In this document: positions 1-9,359 of the stretch, piece after piece
Position numbering within the stretch: the stretch's first letter is position 1
How the letters are laid out: every line of letters begins with the position of its first letter
The notes under the pieces: model-generated
Database searches by the model: none
The model's input: only the letters and a program-made list of their open reading frames with translations
What the model was told of the DNA's origin: nothing
Origin: Cyclobacteriaceae bacterium
Lineage (GTDB): Bacteria; Bacteroidota; Bacteroidia; Cytophagales; Cyclobacteriaceae
Direction: 5' to 3'
DNA: 64,000 bases
Assembly (NCBI GenBank): GCA_020832305.1
Contig: JAFIEV010000082.1
Coordinates: 124,001 to 188,000 of the forward strand
Position numbers and translations under genes: made by a program

Positions 1-12
1 AGTTGAAATGAA

Positions 13-981
13 TCAATTGTTTTTTGAAAATTTCAGCTCTTCTCCCTCAGTATTGTTAAATCGTATATTTCTCATCAGTCCTTCATATTTTGTCCTTTTC
101 ACGGCTGATTTCTTAAACAAACTCCTGAAGCTTGCTTCCGTCAACTCTATCCAGTCATTTTGCTTCATCCCCTTTAATTCATCAGAAGGATAAAAATCAG
201 GTTCATTGTGAGCCTTGCTGAAGCGATTCCAGGGACAGACTTCCTGGCAAATATCACAACCGAATATCCAATTATTCAGTTTTCCGGCAAATTCATCAGG
301 TATTTCGCCTTTGTGTTCAATGGTGAAATAGGATATGCATTTTGAACCATCGACCAGGCCAGGCAGGGGAATGGCGTCTGTAGGGCAGGCATCCATGCAT
401 TTGGTACATGAACCACAGTAATCTTTAATGGGGCCATCTGCTTCCAGTTCGAGATCACAAATGATTTCAGCCAGAAAAAAATAGCTTCCAAGGCTTCTGT
501 TTAACAACAGACTGTTTTTACCTTGCCAGCCTATTCCGCTTTTGGCAGCCCAGGTTCTTTCCATCACAGGCGCTGAGTCTGTAAAAACCCGGCCTTCTAT
601 CTGACCCATTTCAGCTTTTAACTTCTCGAACAGGTTTTGTAACTTTTCTTTAATCACAAAATGGTAGTCCCGGCCATATGCATAACGTGCAATCTGAAAA
701 GAGTCTGAATGAAAAATGACTTCCTTGGGGGCATAATTATAGATAAGGGATATTACGGATTTAGCTCCTGGTACAAGGGCCCTGGGATCAAGTCTTTTAT
801 CAAAATGGTTTTCCATATATTGCATGTTCCCATGCATGCCATACTTAAGCCAATCTTCCAGCTTTTTGGCTTCCTCATCTAAAAACCCAGCTTTAGATAT
901 ACCGCAGTATGCAAAACCAGCTTGCCTGGCCAGTGCTTTTACCTTTTCTGTATTATGCCTTAGTTTATCCTGATGCTTCAC
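13..981 (-). CDS. queG: Epoxyqueuosine reductase QueG
   Basis: Predicted to reduce epoxyqueuosine to queuosine in tRNA, the last step of queuosine synthesis, in the cytoplasm using cobalamin and two 4Fe-4S clusters. The 322-residue protein shows the expected order: N-terminal catalytic region with TDSAPVMER (D135 is the likely general acid), then a ferredoxin-like [12 protein letters not shown] (C189, C192, C195, C199) and a second set CDICQEVCP from C242. The start is GTG, one base after the ruvB stop codon, and no ATG lies in a sensible place, so translation is probably coupled to ruvB. The tgt gene of the same pathway lies at 35640-36770, unlinked. Family assignment is firm; cofactor statements are family knowledge. 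Confidence 0.95.
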   Translation of the reverse strand: MKHQDKLRHNTEKVKALARQAGFAYCGISKAGFLDEEAKKLEDWLKYGMHGNMQYMENHFDKRLDPRALVPGAKSVISLIYNYAPKEVIFHSDSFQIARYAYGRDYHFVIKEKLQNLFEKLKAEMGQIEGRVFTDSAPVMERTWAAKSGIGWQGKNSLLLNRSLGSYFFLAEIICDLELEADGPIKDYCGSCTKCMDACPTDAIPLPGLVDGSKCISYFTIEHKGEIPDEFAGKLNNWIFGCDICQEVCPWNRFSKAHNEPDFYPSDELKGMKQNDWIELTEASFRSLFKKSAVKRTKYEGLMRNIRFNNTEGEELKFSKNN

Positions 982-982
982 T

Positions 983-2011
983 TCAATCGAATAAAAAGCC
1001 GGTTTTTCCCTGCTGTGGTATCTTTAAATGCTGATATGCCAGGGAAGTAGCTTCCCTGCCACGCGAGGTTCTCTTGATATATCCCTCCTGTATTAAAAAA
1101 GGTTCATACACTTCTTCAATAGTCTCAGCTTCCTCTCCGCAGGCCGTTGCAATAGTTGATAAGCCAACCGGCCCTCCGTTAAACTTTTGTATAATGGTAT
1201 TCAAAATGCGATTATCCATTTCATCGAGACCATTTTCATCAACGTTAAGCGCTTTGAGGGCGATATTGGCAATATCTAAGGTAATTATGCCATTTCCTTT
1301 TATTTCGGCAAAGTCTCGGGTTCGTCGCAGCAAATTATTGGCAATTCGGGGTGTACCCCTGCTTCTTCTGGCAATTTCATATGCTGCATCTTCTTCAATT
1401 GGTGCTTTCAGGATACCGGCAGATCGTTTAACTATATGGCTAAGCAATTCCGAATTGTAATATTCCAGACGGGCGTTAATGCCAAACCTTGCCCTGAGTG
1501 GAGATGTGAGCAAACCTGCCCTGGTGGTAGCCCCTATTAATGTAAAAGGACTCAGGCTAATTTGTACTGAACGTGCATTTGGGCCTGAATCCAGCATTAT
1601 ATCTATTCTAAAATCCTCCATCGCCGAATAGAGATATTCCTCAACAATCGGGTTAAGCCGATGAATTTCATCTATAAACAAAACATCACCGGCTTCAAGA
1701 TTTGTCAAAAGGCCAGCCAAATCACCAGGTTTATCTAGTACAGGACCCGAAGTTATCTTCAGATTGGCATTCATTTCATTCGAAATAATATGCGACAGTG
1801 TAGTTTTTCCCAGGCCCGGTGGACCATGTAAAAGCACGTGGTCTAAAGACTCCCCTCGTTTTTTTGCCGCCATAACAAAAATCCTGATGTTTTCTACGAT
1901 TTTATCCTGGCCGGTAAAGTCTTCAAAGCTCAGAGGTCTCAGGGCTTTCTCTATCTCCCTGTCAGCGGGATCGAGATATTCCTGATCTCCTTTTAAATAA
2001 TCTTCGCGCAT
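983..2011 (-). CDS. ruvB: Holliday junction branch migration ATPase RuvB
   Basis: Motor subunit of the RuvAB complex that migrates Holliday junctions during recombinational repair. The 342-residue length is normal. Walker A is GPPGLGKTT (residues 63-71), Walker B is LFIDEI near 112, the sensor region GATTRAG is near 160, and the C-terminal winged-helix part ends in a basic, Gly-rich tail. First gene of a two-gene unit with queG, separated by one base. A TAATTTTG box lies only four bases before the ATG on this strand; if it is a -7 element the transcript would be almost leaderless, but no -33 partner is visible. Confidence 0.97.
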   Translation of the reverse strand: MREDYLKGDQEYLDPADREIEKALRPLSFEDFTGQDKIVENIRIFVMAAKKRGESLDHVLLHGPPGLGKTTLSHIISNEMNANLKITSGPVLDKPGDLAGLLTNLEAGDVLFIDEIHRLNPIVEEYLYSAMEDFRIDIMLDSGPNARSVQISLSPFTLIGATTRAGLLTSPLRARFGINARLEYYNSELLSHIVKRSAGILKAPIEEDAAYEIARRSRGTPRIANNLLRRTRDFAEIKGNGIITLDIANIALKALNVDENGLDEMDNRILNTIIQKFNGGPVGLSTIATACGEEAETIEEVYEPFLIQEGYIKRTSRGREATSLAYQHLKIPQQGKTGFLFD

Positions 2012-2055
2012 AAAACAAAATTACATCAAAAAGCCAAAAGATGTGCCTATTGATT

Positions 2056-3696
2056 TTAAAACTTCAAAACATTCAAACCTTGCTCAAAAACAACATCTAT
2101 TGGTATATCAGAGGCAGAAATTTTCGCCAGGCTTGACCTGAGTTGTTGATCTACTATGCCCTTTTCCTTTAAGAGTGCATCAGCTTCTTCGTAACTTCCA
2201 TTACCTTGTATTACCAAAATCATCTCTGATAAACCCCTGATGGCTTTATCCATTTCATCAACATTAACTGTATACGTCTGCGTAGTTTCATCAAAGCTGA
2301 AAGCACCATTTTCCCTGAAATAATTAAAGCAAATCATATTGGCCTTTCCATGTGCGCTCGAAGCGCCAAAACGTACCGATCGGAATATCCCTGCCATAAA
2401 GGTGGTATAAAAATCTGCCAGATCACCTTCGAGGTGGTTCATTTCAATAAGCTGGGATATGAGAAAAAGACCCAGAATATCTGCTTTGCTTTCTTCAATA
2501 GAAGAATAATGCTCTTTCAAAGCACTTCTTACCGTGCCCTTTCCGCTGATGGTATTTTTAATACCCAGACCATGGGCCACCTCATGAAACATTACATTTG
2601 AAAAGAAAGCGTCAAAGCTCACGTTTTTTTGCTGGTCAGGATGAATTAACAACTCTGAAATGGGCAGCATAATATTGTCAAACTTGGCTTTCATGGCATT
2701 TTTCAATTGCAATCTTCGTGATCCCTTTTCTAGTTGTACTCTTTCATCATTTGGCAGGTTTATAGCTATGGTTTTACCACCGGAATTACAATCTCCCGCG
2801 TAATAGATTACCTCATACGCATTGAGATCGGCATCTGTACCCGGCTTTTCAGATTTATATATCTCATCTACCGGAAGCCTTTTCTGTAATTCCGGAAGGA
2901 AGCCGGCATAAACAGACAAGCGATCACTCCATTCCTTATCTTTGATCAGAATGAAAGCCTCATGTGCCGCTTTGTAATTAAAAAGCCTGTCTTCATAATT
3001 TTCTATTGGCCCTATTACTACATCGATGGTATTTTGCTTCATATCCATCCATACCATATCGCTTTCAAAATATTCATCTGTTCGAAAGGCATCGGCTCTT
3101 TTTAAAAGATAGTTTTTTAATCCTTCATCTTCAGCCAACCAAGCACATTCTACAAGCAAAGCTGCCGCTTTTTCAATTTGTTCACTGTATGCTTGCCGAT
3201 AGGGCACACTCATTAAATTACCTCGCTCATCACGACGTATTAATGTATACTGGCTGCTTTTAAGAGGGTCGTCGAATTTTTCAAATTCTTCTTTTGTCAT
3301 GTCAGCAGGATAGAAATTGGCACCTGCCGGCTTTGGCCCATAGCCCTGGATAAAAGGTGAAAGCCCGTCCATTCGATCCCAGGCACCATAATTAATCTCT
3401 GCATATCTTTTTAAGTGGATATCTTCAATACCTTTGAGAAAGACCTCTTTATCTCCATAGGCCTGTTGCCAAAAAATATCATCCATCAGATCAGCAGCTT
3501 CAATGAGCAATGGAATCATTTTTTTCTCCTGATCACTCAGATGTGAAACATCTGCCCCAAGGCGCACCTTCACATACTGCGAAACTTTTTTTTCAATACT
3601 CATTTCACCATTGGTTAACTTATCACTTTCTGATTTCCTTTCGCAGGAAGTCATGCCAAAATATAATAAAAGACCGTAAAGAAGAGTTTTTTTCAT
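2056..3696 (-). CDS. M49-like (dipeptidyl peptidase III family) lipoprotein
   Basis: Predicted zinc metallopeptidase anchored in the envelope. The N-terminus is a lipoprotein signal with lipobox MTSC (Cys18). A zinc motif HEVAH is at residues 371-375 and the downstream acidic motif EESKAD at 401-406 would give the third ligand, the arrangement of M49 peptidases. Classical DPP III has HExxGH; here the spacing is the shorter HExxH followed by GLG, as I recall from Bacteroidota homologues. The 546-residue length is shorter than eukaryotic DPP III. It may be an aminopeptidase-like enzyme rather than a strict dipeptidyl peptidase. Monocistronic, divergent from the TPR gene. Confidence 0.75.
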   Translation of the reverse strand: MKKTLLYGLLLYFGMTSCERKSESDKLTNGEMSIEKKVSQYVKVRLGADVSHLSDQEKKMIPLLIEAADLMDDIFWQQAYGDKEVFLKGIEDIHLKRYAEINYGAWDRMDGLSPFIQGYGPKPAGANFYPADMTKEEFEKFDDPLKSSQYTLIRRDERGNLMSVPYRQAYSEQIEKAAALLVECAWLAEDEGLKNYLLKRADAFRTDEYFESDMVWMDMKQNTIDVVIGPIENYEDRLFNYKAAHEAFILIKDKEWSDRLSVYAGFLPELQKRLPVDEIYKSEKPGTDADLNAYEVIYYAGDCNSGGKTIAINLPNDERVQLEKGSRRLQLKNAMKAKFDNIMLPISELLIHPDQQKNVSFDAFFSNVMFHEVAHGLGIKNTISGKGTVRSALKEHYSSIEESKADILGLFLISQLIEMNHLEGDLADFYTTFMAGIFRSVRFGASSAHGKANMICFNYFRENGAFSFDETTQTYTVNVDEMDKAIRGLSEMILVIQGNGSYEEADALLKEKGIVDQQLRSSLAKISASDIPIDVVFEQGLNVLKF

Positions 3697-3735
3697 AATT
3701 GATATATCGTTTTAATCCTGTTCATTTTTTTTCGG

Positions 3736-3751
3736 GTAAACAAATGTTTAC
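3736..3751. promoter_or_regulatory. Perfect inverted repeat between divergent genes
   Basis: GTAAAC-AAAT-GTTTAC is a perfect 6-base inverted repeat in the 84-base space between the divergent M49-like and TPR genes. Its size and place suit an operator for either gene, but no known regulator is identified. Confidence 0.3.
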
Positions 3752-3780
3752 ATTCAGGAGGGAAAATATTTACAAATATA

Positions 3781-5079
3781 ATGTGGAAAGTATATTTTTC
3801 ATCGGTTACTAAAGCCAGACTTTTCAGAAAGACCATGCCTGGTATACAGGCAGTTGCTTTTTTTCTGTTAATTCTTGTGCATTTCTGCAGATTTGAACTT
3901 AAGGCTCAGGATCTGCCGGATGAACTTTATGAAGAATTGCCAGGATCTGCCTACCGGCTTCTCGATCAAGGTTTGTCGCATTTTGAAAGTAATCGTTTTG
4001 ATGAGGCCCTTAGATTTTTTAATGCAAGTATCAGAAAAAAACCATTTTACATTGAGGCTTATAAATACCGGGCCAGGACGAGGGAAAATTTAAATGATTT
4101 GGATGGTGCCCTTACAGACTATAATATCATTTTGCATTTTGAGCCTGATTTATCTGAAATTTTATTTAGTCGTGCCGTTTTACGCTACCGTATGAAACAA
4201 TACGAAGTAGCACTGCAAGACCTCGAAGCACTTAAAAACAAACCCGGGTTTGCCACCAACACAGTTTATTTCAAAACAAGCCCTGGATATGAAGGCATTA
4301 CCGGCGTCGGAACATTAAACACCATGACCTCTGAAATTCACAACTACAAAGCCTTATGCCTCATTGAACTCAACAGATATAAAGAAGCAGAAGACGTACT
4401 CAATGACGCACTTCTCAATGACGGCGAAAATGCCGATCTGCTACTTAACCGGGGGATTTTATATGAGAAAATGAACCGTAAAGAAGATGCAGCTGCAGAT
4501 TATGCCAGAATTTTGCTTATATATCCTATGCATGAAAAAGCAAGTATATATTTATCCCGGACAGGTATCGAGGTAAATAATAATGATAAACTTGTCTTGT
4601 TCAATTCTATTTTGGAAAATAATCCTGAGTTTATCGAAGCCCTGAGCCAAAGAGCCGCTCTTCATTTCAGTATGAAAGATTACAATAAAGCACTGAAAGA
4701 TTATACAGATGCCATCAGGCTTCAACCTTTGAATGCTGAATTTTGGTTAAGTCGTGGGATTACACATCTGAAATTAAAAAATTATAGTCTCGCACTTTCC
4801 GATGTCAATAAGGCATTAACCATTTGCCCCGATTGTGAAAAAGCCTACTTTAACCGTGGCAATATCAGACATCAACAACGCGATTATACTAAAGCTATTG
4901 AAGATTACAATCTGGCCATTTTTTACGACAAGGAGTACACCCAGGCATATTATAACCGTGCCATGGCCAGGCTCAACCTTAAACAAAAGGCTGAAGCCTG
5001 TAGTGACTTGCAAATTGCAGCCGGACAAGGCATGAGAGAGGCCTCCTGGATGTTGAGAAAACACTGCCTGCAACCCTGA
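3781..5079 (+). CDS. Exported tetratricopeptide repeat protein
   Basis: A 432-residue protein with an N-terminal hydrophobic export segment followed by about nine degenerate 34-residue TPR units (for example around residues 55-120, 180-245 and 265-425, with repeated A-Y-x-N-R-G-like helices). TPR arrays bind proteins; no catalytic domain is seen, and the last unit ends at the C-terminus. The ATG at 3781 is kept because the segment before the hydrophobic stretch supplies the basic residues of a signal peptide; the next ATG at 3835 would lack them. Likely periplasmic or envelope-associated. The partner is unknown. Confidence 0.8.
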   Translation: MWKVYFSSVTKARLFRKTMPGIQAVAFFLLILVHFCRFELKAQDLPDELYEELPGSAYRLLDQGLSHFESNRFDEALRFFNASIRKKPFYIEAYKYRARTRENLNDLDGALTDYNIILHFEPDLSEILFSRAVLRYRMKQYEVALQDLEALKNKPGFATNTVYFKTSPGYEGITGVGTLNTMTSEIHNYKALCLIELNRYKEAEDVLNDALLNDGENADLLLNRGILYEKMNRKEDAAADYARILLIYPMHEKASIYLSRTGIEVNNNDKLVLFNSILENNPEFIEALSQRAALHFSMKDYNKALKDYTDAIRLQPLNAEFWLSRGITHLKLKNYSLALSDVNKALTICPDCEKAYFNRGNIRHQQRDYTKAIEDYNLAIFYDKEYTQAYYNRAMARLNLKQKAEACSDLQIAAGQGMREASWMLRKHCLQP

Positions 5080-5146
5080 ACCATAGATTAAAAGAAATTA
5101 CTATATTGCCCACTTTATTGAAATAACCTTGCTTTTGTTCTGATCA

Positions 5147-6004
5147 ATGAATTATTTTCAACGAAAACTTCCTCTTACCCGAATAAAAATTTTTGGTGCC
5201 CGCATATTGTACACAGTAACTAAAATATTTACCGGTGCAAATATCAGAGTGGTTACAAGAGGTGGGATTCGTTACGAAATTGATATTTCAGAAGGCATAG
5301 ACCTTTCCGTGTATCTTTTTGGCAACTTTCAGAATCACCTGTTCAATAAAAAATTTATTACTCCAACATCTGGGTGGGTGATCCTGGATGTAGGGGCCAA
5401 TTTTGGTATAATGAGTCTTAAATTTGCCGACAGCTTTCCTAATGCCGAAGTTCATGCCTTTGAACCCACGCAATATGCACTCACCAAATTTCAGAAAAAC
5501 CTTAGCCTAAACCCTTTTCTGGCAAGCCGTATTTACTTAAATCATGCTTTTATCGGCAATCAGAAATCAGATGAAAAGAAAGAAGTTGCTGTTTATTCCA
5601 GCTGGAAAATCAATAATGATGCTGCAGACCGTCATCCTGTTCATCTTGGAAGCCCCATGGACACCAATGGAGCCCGGTATCTGACCTTAGACGAATATAT
5701 TCAAGCTCAAAAACTTAAAGGGGTAGATCTTATAAAAATTGACACCGACGGACATGAGGCTGAGGTGATTGAAAGTGCAAAGAACTCCATCGGTAATTTC
5801 AGGCCTCTTATCATTTTTGAAGCCGGATTATATATTGCCAGAGAAAGAGGCATAAGTTTTACCAGGTACTTTGATTTGCTAGAACCTTTCGGCTATGAAT
5901 TGTATTCTTTAAACAATTCCGGTAAAATACAACGAAGTAATTATCATAAAAAACTGCCGGAGTGGAGTACCATTGATGTTATCGCAGTACCGGTAAATTC
6001 ATGA
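5147..6004 (+). CDS. FkbM-family SAM-dependent methyltransferase
   Basis: A 285-residue methyltransferase with the SAM-binding motif ILDVGANFG (residues 79-87), an acidic second strand ending HAFEPT, and the FkbM signature IKIDTDGHEAEVI near 197-209. Members of this family O-methylate sugars or secondary metabolites; the substrate here is not visible, and no sugar-biosynthesis cluster adjoins it. Its last six bases overlap the end of the convergent GAF-domain gene. Confidence 0.85.
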   Translation: MNYFQRKLPLTRIKIFGARILYTVTKIFTGANIRVVTRGGIRYEIDISEGIDLSVYLFGNFQNHLFNKKFITPTSGWVILDVGANFGIMSLKFADSFPNAEVHAFEPTQYALTKFQKNLSLNPFLASRIYLNHAFIGNQKSDEKKEVAVYSSWKINNDAADRHPVHLGSPMDTNGARYLTLDEYIQAQKLKGVDLIKIDTDGHEAEVIESAKNSIGNFRPLIIFEAGLYIARERGISFTRYFDLLEPFGYELYSLNNSGKIQRSNYHKKLPEWSTIDVIAVPVNS

Positions 6005-7405
6005 TACGCCATATTCTTTTTTAAATTTTTCCCGCATTTCTTCTTCCAGCCTTCGCTGACTTTCCTGGGTTGCCATCAATTCTTCCATGTTTTGGCGCAT
6101 CTCCTCCTCCTGCGCCCTGAGCTCTTCGGTTTGCTGCTGGGATGCCTCATACAATTTTTTCATTTTTTCTGAGGTTTGAATGTTTGCAATTGCCGAGGCC
6201 ATGGCAGTGGCTGCCTTTTCAAGAAAATATAACTGATACTTCTCTGGTATGGAAAAAGAGGCCATTTCGGCTACTCCTTCAACAACCTCATCTCTTATAA
6301 GTGGCAGTAATACCAGACATTGGGGAGTAGCCATTCCAAGCCCCGAAGTAATTAAGGTATATCCATCGGGCACATCGGTAATTACCACAAGAGATTTTTC
6401 AAGATAACATTGGCCTGTAAGCCCTTCTCCAGGCTGTATTATTTTATCTAGAAATTTTTTCCTGTCATATGCAAAGCATCCTTTAAGTCTCAATATTGCC
6501 CCTCCGTTTTGTTCCTCTTTTAAAAACAGGGCTCCCTGATTTAATTGCATGTATTTGACAATAAACCGAATCATTTCATCACACATTTGATCAAGCTGTT
6601 TATTGCCATTTCTTATAATTTCTGCAAGCTTTGCCAGACCATTGGAAACATATTTTTCTTCCTCTTCTTTTTTTAGATTCACTAAAAGACTATCTCTCAT
6701 TTTTAAAAGAGCCTGACCAAGTTGATCATTTTCTTCAGGACTGTAATTGCTTGTATAGTTGCCGTCAGCTATTTGTCCGGCAAATGAAATATTACTTTCA
6801 ACCTGTCTCTGCGAATTGTTGAGTTTTTCTATATCCTGAATTTTAGCAAGTGACTCTTTTCGGAAGCGGTAAGCATAAACACCTGCGATCACTGTACCTG
6901 CCGTATACAGAGAAGCATGAAATATAAAGGTTTGCAGGTCCATGTAGTCGAGCTGGGTAAAATAAATCTGCTGGTATTCGGGTATGTCATTAACCACGCC
7001 TAAATATTGAATGTATGCAAATACAGAATGGTGTACTACTACTATAAGCGAAAGTGGAATCAGGGCTTTCCAATTTTGATAGGTAATCAGTACTATCAAA
7101 CCAATAAAGGCAGTAAAATGCATTTCGAAAAGACCGTGCATTTGGTATATAAATTGCGCCATAAAGAGCCCAACTGCTGCACTCCCCACATAATGATGCA
7201 CTTTGTACTGAGACAACAATGCTTTCGATAAAAGATAAGAAACAAGTATTAGCCCACCCATTACAAAACCAAACAGGTAAGTCTCGTAAAAGAAGCTCAG
7301 AAAAATGCCAAATACGAAATAAACGATCAGTATCAATTCTATAATACGATCTGATTTGCGATCAATCTGATCGAAGAAATCTTTTTTCAATGACTCATTT
7401 TCCAT
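5999..7405 (-). CDS. Membrane GAF-domain sensor protein with coiled-coil tail
   Basis: A 468-residue predicted signalling protein. Residues about 22-190 hold five or six membrane helices. A HAMP-like linker follows near 200-240 (note GNYTSNYSPEENDQLGQAL), then a GAF domain at about 250-400, then a charged coiled coil to the C-terminus. No kinase, cyclase or methyl-accepting signature is present, so output must be through a partner. The redoxin-like gene lies 12 bases upstream on the same strand, suggesting one operon and a possible redox or stress input; that is inference. The gene tail overlaps the convergent FkbM gene by six bases. Confidence 0.7.
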   Translation of the reverse strand: MENESLKKDFFDQIDRKSDRIIELILIVYFVFGIFLSFFYETYLFGFVMGGLILVSYLLSKALLSQYKVHHYVGSAAVGLFMAQFIYQMHGLFEMHFTAFIGLIVLITYQNWKALIPLSLIVVVHHSVFAYIQYLGVVNDIPEYQQIYFTQLDYMDLQTFIFHASLYTAGTVIAGVYAYRFRKESLAKIQDIEKLNNSQRQVESNISFAGQIADGNYTSNYSPEENDQLGQALLKMRDSLLVNLKKEEEEKYVSNGLAKLAEIIRNGNKQLDQMCDEMIRFIVKYMQLNQGALFLKEEQNGGAILRLKGCFAYDRKKFLDKIIQPGEGLTGQCYLEKSLVVITDVPDGYTLITSGLGMATPQCLVLLPLIRDEVVEGVAEMASFSIPEKYQLYFLEKAATAMASAIANIQTSEKMKKLYEASQQQTEELRAQEEEMRQNMEELMATQESQRRLEEEMREKFKKEYGVS

Positions 7406-7417
7406 TTTAACTTCGTT

Positions 7418-8053
7418 TTAAGGCAATATTGTATATTTGTTTGAAGATGCATCGTAAGAACTTAGCGCACATCCGTAAGCAGGTCTGATATAAGACATAA
7501 ATCCTGGTTGCTCCTTTCCAGACAAGATATCATCAATAGCCATTGCCGCAAACCTGGTGTTTTTTGCCGTACAATACCGGGCAAGGTTATAATTGCCTTT
7601 ATAGAAAATTCTTCCATCAGGTTCAACAATAACGGCCTGTGGTGTAGCATAAATTCCGAATTTCTTTGCAATGGAACCATCAGTATCAGTTAATACTTCC
7701 AGATCGAGATTGTACTTTTTATTAAATAATTCTTTCAGAGAAGATCTCGGTTTATTTGCACTGACTACCACTATAAAAATCATTTCGCTTTGGTAGACTC
7801 TGTACAATTGCCTGAATTCAGCAATGTTGAATTTTGAACAAGGACAATCAAAGTTGAAAAAATGATAGAAAACAGGTTTACCGAAACCTGATAAATCCTG
7901 TATGGTATCTCCAATGTGCACTTGAGGTAAATTGCCAGGTACAGGCGTTGGCAATTGGTATTGTAACTCATGCGTCCAGAAAAGATAAACTATAATCAAG
8001 AGTACCATGCTCAGACTAACCGATAATATTAAGATCCTCAGCTTAACATCCAT
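7418..8053 (-). CDS. Membrane-anchored thioredoxin-like (redoxin) protein
   Basis: A 211-residue protein with one N-terminal membrane anchor (about residues 9-26) and an exported thioredoxin-fold domain. A CPC motif (C70 and C72) sits where CxxC would be, and the cis-Pro loop reads YATPQAVIV near 137. The fold pattern resembles AhpC/TSA or TlpA relatives. CPC instead of CxxC suggests unusual chemistry or a metal-handling role; substrates are unknown. It precedes the GAF sensor gene by 12 bases and is probably co-transcribed with it. Confidence 0.65.
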   Translation of the reverse strand: MDVKLRILILSVSLSMVLLIIVYLFWTHELQYQLPTPVPGNLPQVHIGDTIQDLSGFGKPVFYHFFNFDCPCSKFNIAEFRQLYRVYQSEMIFIVVVSANKPRSSLKELFNKKYNLDLEVLTDTDGSIAKKFGIYATPQAVIVEPDGRIFYKGNYNLARYCTAKNTRFAAMAIDDILSGKEQPGFMSYIRPAYGCALSSYDASSNKYTILP

Positions 8054-8359
8054 AACTTTCTTGAGAAAATAACAATAAATAAGTGACAGAAGTTCTCCAT
8101 GGCCTGATCTATTGTCAGAAATATGAAATTACCAGTAAAAGAATGGATTTTTGAAAATAAATAAAAATCAATGTATTGTAATTCAAATAATTAAACCATG
8201 GCAGAGGCTCTCTCAATTGCCATGGTTTAATCTAGGCTAATTTTTACCTGCTTTTGGCGGCATCAACTATGTGGAGGTATCTTGTGATGAATCAATTACC
8301 TCTGCATCAACTATGTAATAAACATTTCTTAAGATGTATAAAATTGCCGCAAATGACCT
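8054..8359. other. 306-base intergenic region
   Basis: No coding frame is convincing. It contains the long hairpin at 8190-8231 and a 13-base direct repeat GCATCAACTATGT at 8260-8272 and 8304-8316. The hairpin probably ends transcription from the alpha/beta hydrolase gene; the direct repeat has no known meaning. Confidence 0.6.
8190..8231 (-). terminator. Long perfect hairpin, probable terminator
   Basis: Bases 8190-8203 and 8218-8231 form a perfect 14-base inverted repeat with a 14-base loop. It lies about 130 bases after the hydrolase stop. There is no clear T-run, so it could also be an RNA-protecting or attenuating hairpin. Confidence 0.5.
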
Positions 8360-9262
8360 TTACATATGTTTCTGAAACCAGTTAAGTCCTTCCTGGTAAG
8401 CCTCTAAAAGGGGAATGTTGCGGTGTTTGGCATCATACCAAATAATTTCCTTGGGCTTTTTGGCTTGTGAAAATAAAAGCTTCGATGTAATAGGAGGTAC
8501 AACTTCGTCATTTTCAGCATTGATCATTAACAATGGTCTCGGATGAATTTCCTTCACAAACAAAATCGGATCGATAGTCTCAAGAAAAGTACTGGTCTCA
8601 TTTGAAAGCGCATCACTACCATACATTAAATTAAGCTGCCCTCCTGCAAGCGCAATTACAGGCACCTTTAACCTTTTATCAATTGCGCAAAAAACAGTGC
8701 CAATTATACCTCCCAGACTGATGCCAAAAAACCCTGTTCTTTGCATATCAATATTTTCACGGGATTCAAGATAATCTAAACTCCTTTGTAAATCAACAAC
8801 TGATTGTCTGATAATCTCCCTGGATCTATATCTGGTTTTAGATGTTAAGCTAAAGCTGAATTTATCAGTTTGTCTATCACCATGGTTGTCGAGGTCAGGT
8901 CTGAAAACAGCATACCCCTGTCCAATATAAAAGTCATGACCTGCCTGTATATAATCTACTGTTTTTCGGTCTCCCAGGCCGTGTAATAGTATAAGCACAG
9001 GCCAAGGCCCGTCAATACCTTTCGGGATGCTCAGCAAAGCTGTTACTCTTTTATGATTAACGCTTTGAAACGATACGTGAAAAGAGGTGAATTTTTCATT
9101 TTCTGTACTAACCATTGCCGTATCAAGCAAAGGCATGCTTTTGTCATAGGCGTAAACATCCCTTTGATGGTATTGTAATGCCCCGGGCATTAACCACCAG
9201 ATAAGAAAAAAAATGATGCCTGCAAAAAGCAAAAATATCCCTGTAACTAAATTAAGTCTCAT
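8360..9262 (-). CDS. Membrane-anchored alpha/beta hydrolase
   Basis: A 300-residue alpha/beta hydrolase with an N-terminal membrane segment (about residues 5-25). The nucleophile elbow is GISLGG with Ser182, the acid is probably Asp252 (NAENDEVVPP), the base His280 (DAKHRNIP), and the oxyanion loop HGLGD is near 94-98. It resembles dienelactone hydrolase and acetyl-esterase relatives. The substrate is unknown. It follows the ceramidase-like gene on the same strand by 97 bases, so it may belong to the same exported-hydrolase unit. Confidence 0.8.
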   Translation of the reverse strand: MRLNLVTGIFLLFAGIIFFLIWWLMPGALQYHQRDVYAYDKSMPLLDTAMVSTENEKFTSFHVSFQSVNHKRVTALLSIPKGIDGPWPVLILLHGLGDRKTVDYIQAGHDFYIGQGYAVFRPDLDNHGDRQTDKFSFSLTSKTRYRSREIIRQSVVDLQRSLDYLESRENIDMQRTGFFGISLGGIIGTVFCAIDKRLKVPVIALAGGQLNLMYGSDALSNETSTFLETIDPILFVKEIHPRPLLMINAENDEVVPPITSKLLFSQAKKPKEIIWYDAKHRNIPLLEAYQEGLNWFQKHM

Positions 9263-9359
9263 GTTCTCTATTATTTCTTATTACCAAAATAAGCCATAGC
9301 AATAAAGCAATGGCTTACCAGTTTTTACAATTATTTAATCACTACCGGTTGAAATAGAA

